In this document: piece after piece, positions 1-9,206 of the stretch
Layout of the letters: each line of letters starts with the position of its first letter
How positions within the stretch are numbered: the stretch's first letter is position 1
Origin: Dichotomocladium elegans
Taxonomy: Eukaryota; Mucoromycota; Mucoromycetes; Mucorales; Lichtheimiaceae
Assembly: GCA_025716815.1 (NCBI GenBank)
Contig: JAIXMN010000003.1
Coordinates: forward strand, 1-64,000
Direction: 5' to 3'
Length of the DNA stretch: 64,000 nt
The notes under the pieces: model-generated
Told to the model about the DNA's origin: nothing
Databases searched by the model: none
Seen by the model: only the letters and a program-made list of their open reading frames with translations
Translations under genes and position numbers: made by a program

Positions 1-94
1 AATATTATTGCTTCAATTATTCTTTTCTTGCACTTCTCGAAAAAATACTCCACCCTATTATTTCTTTCCTACCTTTGGCCGGTAGCCAACCGAA

Positions 95-1526
95 AATCCT
101 GTATCGCTGGAATCCCGCCAAGTGCGCGGTGCTGTTCGACTCTGCCCACGCCCCAACCCAACGCCCATCCCTATGCTTGTATGGCACCGACCTCCCGCGA
201 TCGCCCTCCTTCAAGTACCTTGGGATTCCCTTTTCATCTGCTGGCCAGATCGATCACCAAGCCCTCCTTCACCTCAATACCACTGCCGCCCTCACGAGCA
301 TGCGGATGCTGCACGCCATTGGCGTCAGCCCGTATGGCTTCCCTCGCCTCCTCGCCACCCGTATGTACCAGCAATTCATACGGCCAAAGATGGAATACGG
401 CCTCGCGCTGATCAACCTCACCCGCCAAGACCTCAAAACTCTTGAGCGCGCCCAAGATCAATGCCTTCGCATGATATTTGGGGGACACAAGACCGCCTCC
501 ACTGCCGTCTTCCGCCACCTCACCCGCCTTCCCCACATGGTCGACCGAGTTGCCATCCTCCAGGCCAAATTTGTGCACCGTGCATACAACTTGCCTGACG
601 ACACCCTCCTTTCCGCACTCCTCCCTTCCATCAAGCAGCCCAGACACCTTTGGCCGAAGTTGCATCGCTCTTCGGTGTGGGTGGCCCTTTCTCGTCCTAG
701 GCATCAAGCCTCAAGAGTGGACTTGAAAGGTGCCATCCGCAGCTGTTTGCAAGACCGCCTCGCCGACCAGCTCGCTTCCTCCCGCGCCATCCTCCTAAGC
801 GCATGCCGTCCACGCCTTGGCATTGACCCGGTCATGTACTTGCCAATGACGAATAAGGAACGCAGCCGCTGCATCCGCTGGCGTATGGGCTGGCTCCCTG
901 GCCGCCCTAAACCATGCTGGTGTAAGCATGATCACACAAGCCGCCGTCACCTCATTTTCTGCCTCAACATGCACGCTCGGTTGAGGGTCGCCAATGATGA
1001 TGATCATCGCGATCCGCTCTCATTGGTCCTCAACCAGCTGCCATGCTCTGAGATCACCTCCTCCTCCCGCATCAAATACTGGCAATGCACCTGGCCAGTG
1101 GTGTGCCAGATCCTCCTCGAGGTCGACATGGCGTGTCACCTTGATGAGGATTTCTCCGCCTCGCAAGACCCCGACCTCGGCGGATCTCTTCTCCGGTGGC
1201 TCGAGCGTCCTGTCCCTGTTCATGCAACCGAAGCAATCCTGGATAATTTCGTTCTTGATCCCTAACCCTCTCTTTTCTCGTTGTCACTCCCACTCCCCCT
1301 TTAGATAGTTTCTTCTTCTCCACTTTTGTCGACCCCATTGTTCCCATTTTTATCTCTTTCTCTTTTCTTTTTTCTTCTTGCCCCCTCATTTTTCCCAGCC
1401 ACTCTGGGTTTTTCATGCCGCAGCCACCTTGTCGATCTGGCGAGAGCGACCGCTTTATTGAGCACACGTTCCATACCGCCTTCTCTTTCAAAATAAACTG
1501 TTTTTTGTCTACACCAAGGAATCGCT
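95..1526 (+). mobile_element. LINE (non-LTR retrotransposon) 3' fragment, 5'-truncated
   Basis: An open frame runs through this fragment to a TAA at 1263-1265. It encodes the C-terminal part of a LINE ORF2: the region downstream of the RT active site plus a Cys/His cluster near 910-970 (CWC...H...C pattern) typical of the zinc-binding tail of such proteins. From about 100 on it matches the end of the second LINE here (about 5995 onward). The two also share the last ~110 bases of the 3' UTR, from 'cagccaccttgtcgatctgg' (about 1421) to an identical terminus 'ccaaggaatcgct' ending at 1526. Upstream of about 95 the match stops, which is what 5' truncation during target-primed reverse transcription produces. 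No poly-A tail follows. The ORF has no internal stop, so this insertion is younger or less damaged than its neighbour. Confidence 0.85.
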
Positions 1527-1531
1527 TTTAT

Positions 1532-2130
1532 TTTCTTGTGAGTAAACCTATTTAAGACTACAATACACCCCAGCCCACACGAAAAAGATTCAAGCCCAGT
1601 AACCAGGTAGACCGAAAACCTTCGACCCGAAACCGAAATTTTGAACACTGCGCGAATATTCTAGATATCAGCCACACAATGCCCACTTCATACACCAATT
1701 GTTAATCAAAGTGCAGTGGATAGTGTAAACAGACGTTAATAAGTCGTGAGACTCAAAGGCAGTGAAATTTATCAGAGAAAAGATAATACAAATGTACGTC
1801 TGTATAAACCTAACTGCTATCGGAGTAGCCCTCACTACTAAAAATATATTACGGGACACAAATCACTCAGGACACGACACATAGCAATGTCTAATAGAAG
1901 TACCTTTCCATGAAACACTGTTCCGAGCAACTCCCAGAAGTAGAAGGTATAAATATAGGTTTAATGGAATCAATAAGTGAGTGAACGAGAACAAAAGAAA
2001 AGAAGTCTTCACGTCATTATTCAAGGCTTGTTTGAGTGTTCCGGGACATCACCACTTATAGACGGAATAATAGAATACAGCCAGGAACCAAGAACCCAGG
2101 AACGCGACACTTTCACTCGCCGTACACTTT
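1532..2130. other. Sequence between two LINE copies, no gene seen
   Basis: This AT-leaning stretch lies between the 3' terminus of the first LINE fragment and the recognisable 5' region of the second. I see no open frame with protein-like composition, no terminal repeats and no tRNA. The 5' edge of the second LINE is not sharply defined and could lie some tens of bases inside this stretch. Confidence 0.5.
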
Positions 2131-2329
2131 CTTACGGCGGTTAATAGTTTCTCCCTGACGTCAGTAACAGCAACAGCTCAAACACCACCTCCACCACCTC
2201 CAAACGTTCACCCCATAGCGCAGGAATCTCCATCTCGATCACCCGAAAGAACATCTCAAGCCCAATTGGCCGCCCCATCGCCTTTGTCCAGTTCTCGCAC
2301 ATCGCTCATTCCCATTCTCAGTGGAATCA

Positions 2330-3818
2330 GTAAACACCGTTTGTCAACCATCTCTGCGCGCGCATCACACCTCCCCGAGGTCAAAAGGAACCGCATCTCG
2401 CTATCCGCTCCACTACACTGCAATCACCCACTGACTTCCAGTTCACCTTATGGAATGGCATTGCAAAAAAGACAAAAATCTTTCCCCAGCCGCAACCCTT
2501 GCTGTGGAACACGACGCGCTCTTCCAAAAAGTGCGCCGAGAACTTGTGTGTCCCGCTTGTTGCCTCCAATGGAAGTTGCAAGAACGGCAGCAATAAGGCC
2601 ACCCCGTCTTGGCCCCAGTACAAGTGTAAGTGCAACACTACATACACGTTCACGGCAATGGATAAGCTGCTCGCTGCACACGAGGCTTCCGCTACCTCCT
2701 ATGCCCCACAGATGCCTGTGCCTGCCCCTACGCCTGTCCCCACGTCCTCCAACGAAGAAATGGTCATGGATGAACCCAATATGGTACCCTCAGTGGCAAC
2801 TTCAATTCCGCTCGTTTTCGAGCATCACGAAACCCTCCCTGGTTTTATGCGCAAAATCATGGAGGAGCTCAACGCCACTCGTCACCGAGTCGATCAACTT
2901 GTGACCCTGCTGGCCGAAAACCAGCAACTGAAGAGCAAACTCGCGACCGCTGAGGCCGCGATGGCTGCTATGCAACTCCAATTGGACGCGCAGTCCAATG
3001 ACCAGAACGGTCTGCCCAGTCAAGTGGCCGCGATGGCTCCCACTGGCACCGCCGCACCCAAGTATGCCACCGCTGCTCCCACCGCCAAGGCTTCTGCGGC
3101 ACCGACGCTCACATGGGCAGATCGTGTCCAAAAAGGATCGGCACCCTCTGCGAAAAAGCAAAAACGGACCCTGACCCCCCGACCCGCTGCCGCAATCTCG
3201 CGTTTCTTTGGTTTTGCTTCGGGAGCCCAAGGCTTCCAATACATTTACATCCCGAGCAAGTTCCGGCTACCTACCAAGGAGCTCCCCACCCGCCTACGCA
3301 AACTCGGCTTCGACAATGGACGTATTCTGGACGTGCATGACCCCGACCGACAGGTAGTGGCTATTGTCCTCCGCAATGACTATGTGGACTTTACCACATT
3401 ACTGGTCCAGCACCGGATCCCGGTGATAGAGGACTTTGATCCTCGTGATCCAAAGCACCTCCGTGACCCCAAATTCGAGGCACTCTCTGAGAAGGAGCGT
3501 CGCAAAAAGCCCCCCAAAACTACACAAACACGGCTTCTCAAGGCCGTCGATTTCATTCGTGAGCCAGTTAAGTTTGCCGGTGCCCGAGCCTTCTCTGCTA
3601 ACGAATGCTTTACCACTGTAGATCTTCAAGCAATTCTGTCCGCTCCCAGTCCCGACCGCACATCTATTACAACCACTTCCAATCCTTTTGTCACCGAAGC
3701 CCCAATGAATGTTGACGTCGAGGGCACGTAAAACAGCTCTGTATCCATTGACGATGAACTCATGTCTGTCTCTGGTTCATCTCCCTCTCGCACCACCTCC
3801 AATCCCGATAGTCAATAA
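2330..3818 (+). pseudogene. LINE ORF1 (nucleic-acid-binding/coat-like protein), disrupted
   Basis: The frame that is continuous to the TAA at 3729-3731 stays open upstream of 2499, back to at least 2360, with protein-like composition but no ATG that I can identify. Features are a Cys-containing segment near 2530-2640, a Pro/Ala-rich linker, a heptad-like stretch near 2850-2990 (Leu/Ala-rich, probable coiled coil) and a folded basic C-terminal part at 3200-3600. Reading through the TAA at 3729 gives 28 more sensible codons to a second TAA at 3816-3818. The first stop is therefore probably a nonsense mutation and the ancestral ORF1 ended two bases before the ORF2 ATG. Its role is inferred from position: LINE ORF1 proteins bind element RNA. 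Confidence 0.7.
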
Positions 3819-3820
3819 TT

Positions 3821-6052
3821 ATGTCGGTCACCATAATTATTACTATTTGGAATGCCAATGGTTTATAACGGCATCTAATTGACAAAATTCTTACATACAC
3901 TCCTTTAACGTCTCTCCTCTCCATCACCGAAACTTGGCTCTTCTCCCCTCATTCTTACCTACATCCTGGCAACAGCACCACGTCTATGGTCGCCGCCTTG
4001 AAAACGCATTCATGGGCAGCATGGGTATTTCACTCTTAGTAAATCCCGGCTCTCCCTATGTATTCTTTTGCCTCTTTTGTGATACTCTCATCCATTGCCT
4101 CTACCTCCCGCCATCCCTCCCAGATAACGAAGCCCTCGACGTCCTTACAAGCCTCCCGCTCACATGGTCCAACACATCCAACACCATCTTCTGCGGCGAC
4201 TTCAATGCCCGCATTGGCCGATTTGTTGGTGACTATGTACTCATCCGACGCGGCACTCTCTTCTTAGAGTGGATCCAAGCCAACGGCCTCTACCATTGGA
4301 ATGCCTCCCTCGCCTTTGGTATGCCAACCTACCTCCGACTCCGGGGATCTAGCATCATCGACTGGTTCCTGAGCTCCGCACCTCTTGTCGACCCACAACT
4401 AACAGTCAGGGACGATCTATCCCTCGGCTCCGATCACAAGATGGTGCGTCTCACATTCGCTGCGCCCGCCACCCTGCCAACCCCGTCAAATCAGCACATT
4501 AGACGCCTCTGGAAATTAAGTAAGCTGACCGACTCAGAGAAGACTGCACAGTATGTGCAGCTCTTCAACGAGCTCAACCAGCCCCTATTTGATTCTCTAA
4601 CGGTTCTAGTTAGAGAAGATCAATAGAGTCCTGATTTTGATCGACTCCATGACCAACTGTGCGAATCGATCTATCAAGCCCTGGATAGCAGCCTTGGATC
4701 CCGCCCGTCTTCCCGCCGCACCTGCAAGTGGTTCTGGTCCCCTGCCCTCGAAGAAGCCATGGACCGCCGCGAGAAATGCTATCGCCAATGGCGTCGTGCT
4801 CGGGATGGTGTTAGTAAGCTCTCACGATGGGTTGCCTACCAAGAAGCTGCTACCCTTGCCCGTCGCGCCATCCAGCAGCGTCGTCGTCAGACGTGGCGTG
4901 AGTTCTGTGACCGGTTAGCTGCTGGTGATTTCAGCAAAGCTACTGCGACCATCTCCAAAACCAGACGTAACCGACGGCTCAATCCCACCTTTATGGATCC
5001 TCGTGGTCCGCAGGTGGCTGCCGATCGGATGGCCGACCATCTTGGTCAGGTCTATGCTGGTCATGTTCTCGGCCAGCCGATTGATGAAGATCCCTTGCCC
5101 GCTGCCGCAACCCCGCCATTTACCGACGATTGCCCGTTCACGATTCCTGCTGTTGAAGACGCACTCGACCGCCTATCTCCACGCAAAGCCCCTGTTGCTG
5201 ACCACCTGCGCGCCGAGATGCTCGTCCCTCTGTTGGTGCCCTTGTCCGCACGTTGACATTGTTCTTTGAACTTTGTTGGCGGTGGGGTATAACTCCATCT
5301 GCTTGGCGTCTTGCTCAAGCCATCCCCGTGTACAAGAAGGGACTCACAACAGACCCCGCCAGCTTCCGGCCAATCTGCTTGCCGTCGATGCTCTGAAAGC
5401 TGCTCGAGCTTTGCCTCATGGACCCCCTTGAGGCTGCAAATCCTATCTTGATATCGCCCAGGGTGGGTTTCGACATCACCGCAGCACGCTCGATCAAGCC
5501 CTCTGCCTGCATGAGCTGTGTACCACCCGCGCCACCATCCACGGCACGCCCCCCGTCCTAGCCTTCCTCGACATTAAGTCCGCCTACGACACAGTTGACC
5601 GTTCTGTAGTCTGGAATGAGTTAGAACCCTACGCCTCCGCTGCCCTCCTCACTCTTTTACAAAACATGTTTAACGATGGTTCTATTGAGATTTTATTGAC
5701 AGAAACTGTGTCACGGCGCTTCGAACCAATCACAGGTGTGCTGCAAGACTCTGTTCTTTCCCCCTTCCTCTACCCCGTATACATCAATTCCCTCCCAGGA
5801 TTGCTTCGTGTTGCAGAACAGGATATTCCTCCCGACGACGCATATGCCGATTTCCAGGAGCCCCCCCAACTTCTTGGTGCGTGGCGAACGGATTAATTGC
5901 TTGCTCTACGCTGATGACGTGGTCCTCATTGGATCATGGTCTGCCATGCCTACTCTTCTGTCTGCTTGCGAGAGGCACAGCATTCAGCTCGGATATCCAT
6001 GGAATCCCGCCAAGTGCGTGGTGCTGTTCGACTCTGCCCACGCCCCCAGCCT
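3821..6052 (+). pseudogene. LINE ORF2: APE endonuclease + reverse transcriptase, disrupted
   Basis: The ATG at 3821 opens with the endonuclease-like start IWNANGL, broken by TAA at 3866-3868. The shifted frame from 3934 carries further endonuclease landmarks: FCGDFNARIG (about 4190), SSIIDWFLSS (about 4350) and LGSDHKMV (about 4430), i.e. the catalytic GDFN, the D of the SxIDW motif and the SDH triad. After a TAG at 4624 the linker (to 5256) is intact. Then come RT blocks in several frames: SAWRLAQAIPVYKKG (about 5300), GGFRHHRSTLDQA (about 5460), FLDIKSAYDTVD (about 5570), GVLQDSVLSP (about 5735) and the polymerase box YADD (about 5908). The RT block usually read as GVxQGSxLSP has Asp for Gly. 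Coding ends at a deletion junction near 6060. Confidence 0.85.
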
Positions 6053-6249
6053 AACGCCCATCCCTCTAATTCTCTCTTTCTCATATCATTCATAGTTAGC
6101 TCGCATTGTTCCCTCTCTCATGACGCAGTCACCTTGTCGATCTGGAGAGAGCAACCGCTCTATAGAGCACACGTTCCATACCGCCTTCTGCTTTTAATAA
6201 ACTGTTTTGTCTAAACCAAGGAATCGCTATTGACATACAACTTCTCATA

Positions 6250-6480
6250 GGATGATTATATCGCTGCGGCAAAAAGTTCACTCGTTGCCAGCTTTGTCTG
6301 CATCTAAAGCAACACCATCAAAACCACCAGACGTTCCCCAAAGCTAGCGCAGAAAGCTCGATCTCGCCCCTCCTGAAGAACCATCACCGGTCTATCTGCC
6401 TACTTTTGTAGGTGCTGAACAGCTCGACCGCCTTGTGCATTTCCATCTCTAATGAAAGCAGTAAACTCCAATGTCCCAAC
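6250..6480 (+). mobile_element. 5' fragment of a third related LINE
   Basis: This stretch aligns by eye with the 5' region of the LINE at about 2185-2360. Both show a Pro/Thr-coding 'ccaccaccwccagacgttc' type segment, then 'agcgcag' plus 'atctcg', then a GAA/GAAC cluster, then a 'cagtaaacwcc' stretch with similar spacing. Divergence is substantial. It starts only about 20 bases after the 3' terminus of the preceding element, so the two lie head to tail. No ORF1 body can be followed after about 6480. Confidence 0.5.
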
Positions 6481-6986
6481 ATTGCTACGCGTATCTCTGG
6501 TCTGCGCTCTGCCGACGAATTTCATGAAATGCGAGTTGCTCCAAATGACAAGCTCACAGACACGGCTGTGCAAAACTTTCCCTTATTTCAGACAGGTGGG
6601 TTTATTCATGAAATGCCGCACGGTATGTTTTTTTTTTATAGTTTCAGGACGCATCGATGAAGATGTATATTTGTCCAAAAGCAAGCCCCTCGCAAGTCTC
6701 TGCATCATTTGCTCAGCAAGCGGCTCTACATAGTGCAATGACGTATTCTCTCCTCGTCGCCATTCAAAGTAACACTCTTATGCTATTTATTGACAATACG
6801 CAAACACATCCTAGTTCTATGTTTCTTAAAAATGCTTTTTGGACAATGCTTCTATACTGTTATGCCCGTCGCTATAATGACCGATTTCAGATTCTAGATG
6901 TTCCAGAGCAGGCGGGTGTGCTCTACGCCCCTCCCGCAAATATTAGTTTCATTAATCTGACCTCACTTTGGTCAGTGCAAGCTGTA
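6412..6986 (+). pseudogene. Unidentified ORF remnant, two frames joined by a possible intron
   Basis: Two open frames of protein-like composition lie here. The first, 6412-6660, contains VAPNDKLTDTAVQNF and FIHEMPHG. A possible GT...AG intron with a T10 tract (6627-6650) follows. The second, 6657-6986, contains ARRYNDRFQILDVPEQ and WTMLLYCY. The splice does not lead cleanly into the second frame, since the joined frame meets a TAG near 6732. This is therefore probably a broken gene or the body of the third transposon copy. I do not recognise the protein. It lies directly behind LINE debris, which favours a mobile or duplicated origin. Confidence 0.3.
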
Positions 6987-6989
6987 TAG

Positions 6990-7472
6990 ATGCGATTGGC
7001 CTTTGATCCTTTCTCTTGGCGATATAGACAGCAGCTATTCCTTAGCAGATGCACTAAACAGACATTGAATGTGGGGCCAAATTGATTAATGAGAATACGC
7101 TTCCTTATCGATGGCATATTCAATAGGTTCAGGAGAACTAAGCTCATCAGCAACATTGCTCGTATCAGAACTCAAGTTGTGTAGCGAAAGGAGAGAGTCC
7201 CGCGGCCCAAAAAGTCGACCTGTTTTTAACTGATTCCTAATGCGAAGTCTCCCCGCAGAATATACGGAGAGCCAGGGTATCTATTTTTTGCGAACTTGCG
7301 TCTCCAGGACTGGCAGGACACCACTTCAAAATATAACGTATATCAGCTCATGAATACCTTTCACATCAAAATGTATTCATAGAGCCTAAAGGTTTGCGTT
7401 GATATTGGAGGGTGGTATTGTATGATGATTATTTACGGCATAAGAAGTATTTCTTAGTCCTAGCAGCCGCTG
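6990..7472. other. Intergenic, nothing recognised
   Basis: Short frames only, AT-rich. It forms the 3' flank of the Rvs161-like gene on the minus strand and the right edge of the transposon-rich block. Confidence 0.5.
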
Positions 7473-8634
7473 CTAAAAATTGCCACAGATACTGAGTTCA
7501 CGCATCTGCTGAAGAACATCATCAACACGGCGATCAGATGCATCAGATTCGTGTGGAAAGTGGTGTCGAAGCCCCTCGAGCTGTTCGTAGCTCGAGCGGC
7601 AGAACTGCAGTTGGGACTTGACAAGGGCTTCGAATGTAGGGTCCAAATAGGGCACACGCAGCTCTACTACTTTAGGTAGATCAGTGATTAGGATGCTGTT
7701 CAGATTTTCGTACTGTTCGCGCGCCAGGTTCGCTTCTTGTTCAGCCTAAGAGGATAAAGTCGCAATCAATATGCGTATTCTCCCTCGAGGTATTCTCCCG
7801 TCTTCCCTCTTTCACTCTTACCCGAGGAAGGCGTTGAGGATCTTCACTTGGTTTATCAACGAGCTTGCGCACTTTGGCGCGCTGCGCATCAAAATCTAAT
7901 AGCTTCTTTTGACGTCGTTTGACAGCTTCATTCACTTCAGGAAAGTAGGCACAGAAACGAGCTAATGGTTCGAGGACAGTTGTCCGAAAAGCTTTGTCCT
8001 TCGGGAAAAGTAGAATAGACTGTGATGAGAGAGAAAAAATGGGAAACGCACACTGAGTTGCAGGTTACCATTTCAGTTTTTGTTTCTTCATCAAGTTTTT
8101 CGATCACTCGCCGATATTCTTGACCCCCGGGCCCCATGATTATAGTGTCGTCATAGAAGTGTCCAATTGTCTGAGCAATTCGAAGCTGTGCGCCCGTCAT
8201 GCCTTTATATCATAAAGGCTTCAGCTTTCAGTGTTGTAACATTGTATCGCTTTATGATTACCTCGCATAGCATCCAAATATCCCTTCGCTTCTTTCGTTA
8301 ATTTTTCCGACTTTTTCTCGAGACTAACGGCGGAACTTAGAATATACATGCTGAGCAATAAACCATTACGAGAAGCATACTTTTTAAAGCGCTCATATTC
8401 CTCTTCAAATTCGCCATCAACCGTACGGTCAACAACTCCGGTGCGTTGCATGAGCTAATGTTCGCAAGTGCTAAGCGACATGAAAAGTGCGTAATTTCGG
8501 TGTACACTTACCGTAGTACCAGCTCGATTTAAATTCTTCTTGAATCCAGTTCTACGCATAACAAGTTCAATGTCAACGGACTTATTTCGTTACTTTTGCT
8601 GGCATTCTGATGATTAATCTTACAGGAAGCTCAT
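7473..8634 (-). CDS. RVS161: BAR-domain protein, Rvs161/Hob3 (amphiphysin-like)
   Basis: Six exons can be joined in phase on the minus strand: about 8634-8624 (ATGAGCTTCCT only), 8551-8512, 8454-8262, 8202-about 8070, about 8022-7823 and about 7743-7473. The start reads MSFLTGFKKNLNRAGT, matching the amphipathic N-terminus of Rvs161/Hob3 (MSWxGFKKxxNRAG). Further family signatures are EKLTKEAKGYLDAMRG, FYDD, QRAKVRKLVDKPSEDPQRL and RVPYLDPTFEALVKSQL. The protein should form a crescent BAR dimer that acts with Rvs167 in endocytic vesicle scission and actin patch or ring function. It is odd in having about 19 extra residues before EKLTKEAKG, encoded in frame near 8320-8375. I could not resolve this as an intron, because candidate GT/AG pairs break the frame. 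It is transcribed divergently from another BAR-domain gene. Confidence 0.9.
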
Positions 8635-9206
8635 GTTGGTCTGTGCAAATACAATGGGAGGAAGAAAAAGAAGGAATGAATTGGTGTCCTGCTATCGATT
8701 CCCTATTTCAGGCGAAACTCCGACAAACTGCTCTTTTCTATCATGCTAAGCAAAAAGAAGAATGATAGAGCAGCATTAATGGGCCAGGTACCAAACTTCC
8801 AGGCACAACTAATTTTAAATTGTTTGCATCTCGTCTATAATCTGTTTTGTACATCCACAATCCTTCTTAGGCTATGATATAGTTAGGACGCGCATGGACA
8901 ACGCAGCGCTATACCAAGCAGATGGTCAACACCCTTGGTTTCGGAGACACACAGGTTTCCTCGCTAGTTGTTCCGGCGCTGGTCAAATACACTTCTGGCC
9001 AATAATTAATAGCCAATTGCAGTCAAGCATTTGACTCGGGAATCCGGGCTACAGTCGGCAAGTGCCCGTTAGTTACTGGCCCGCACCCTCCATTTTTAGT
9101 TTCTCTTTCTCTTACACGCAAGCAGAAACATACACACACACTCTCTTCCTTTTTCCATTTCAAGTTCGAGACATATTTTCTCGAGTTCATTATTCTATAT
9201 GTCCTA
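8635..9206. promoter_or_regulatory. Shared divergent promoter region of two BAR-domain genes
   Basis: These 572 bases separate the start codons of the Rvs161-like gene (-) and the Lam1/Sip3-like gene (+). CT-rich tracts precede the plus-strand start (about 9095-9160), as is common upstream of fungal starts. No ORF with coding character was found. That it is a bidirectional promoter is inferred from geometry alone. Confidence 0.5.

Larger units (their letters stand above)
2130..6228 (+). mobile_element. Near full-length decayed LINE with ORF1 and ORF2
   Basis: The element runs 5' UTR, ORF1, ORF2 (APE-type endonuclease plus reverse transcriptase), 3' UTR, and ends at the same 'ccaaggaatcgct' terminus as the upstream fragment. 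It is inactive: ORF1 has a premature TAA, and ORF2 carries an in-frame TAA after 15 codons, a frameshift near 3950, a TAG at 4624-4626, a frameshift near 5240 and further breaks through the RT. About 1.1 kb of the C-terminal coding region present in the upstream copy is missing here. The 5' boundary is inferred from similarity to a third 5' fragment near 6250-6480. The lack of a poly-A tail agrees with the upstream copy. Confidence 0.85.
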
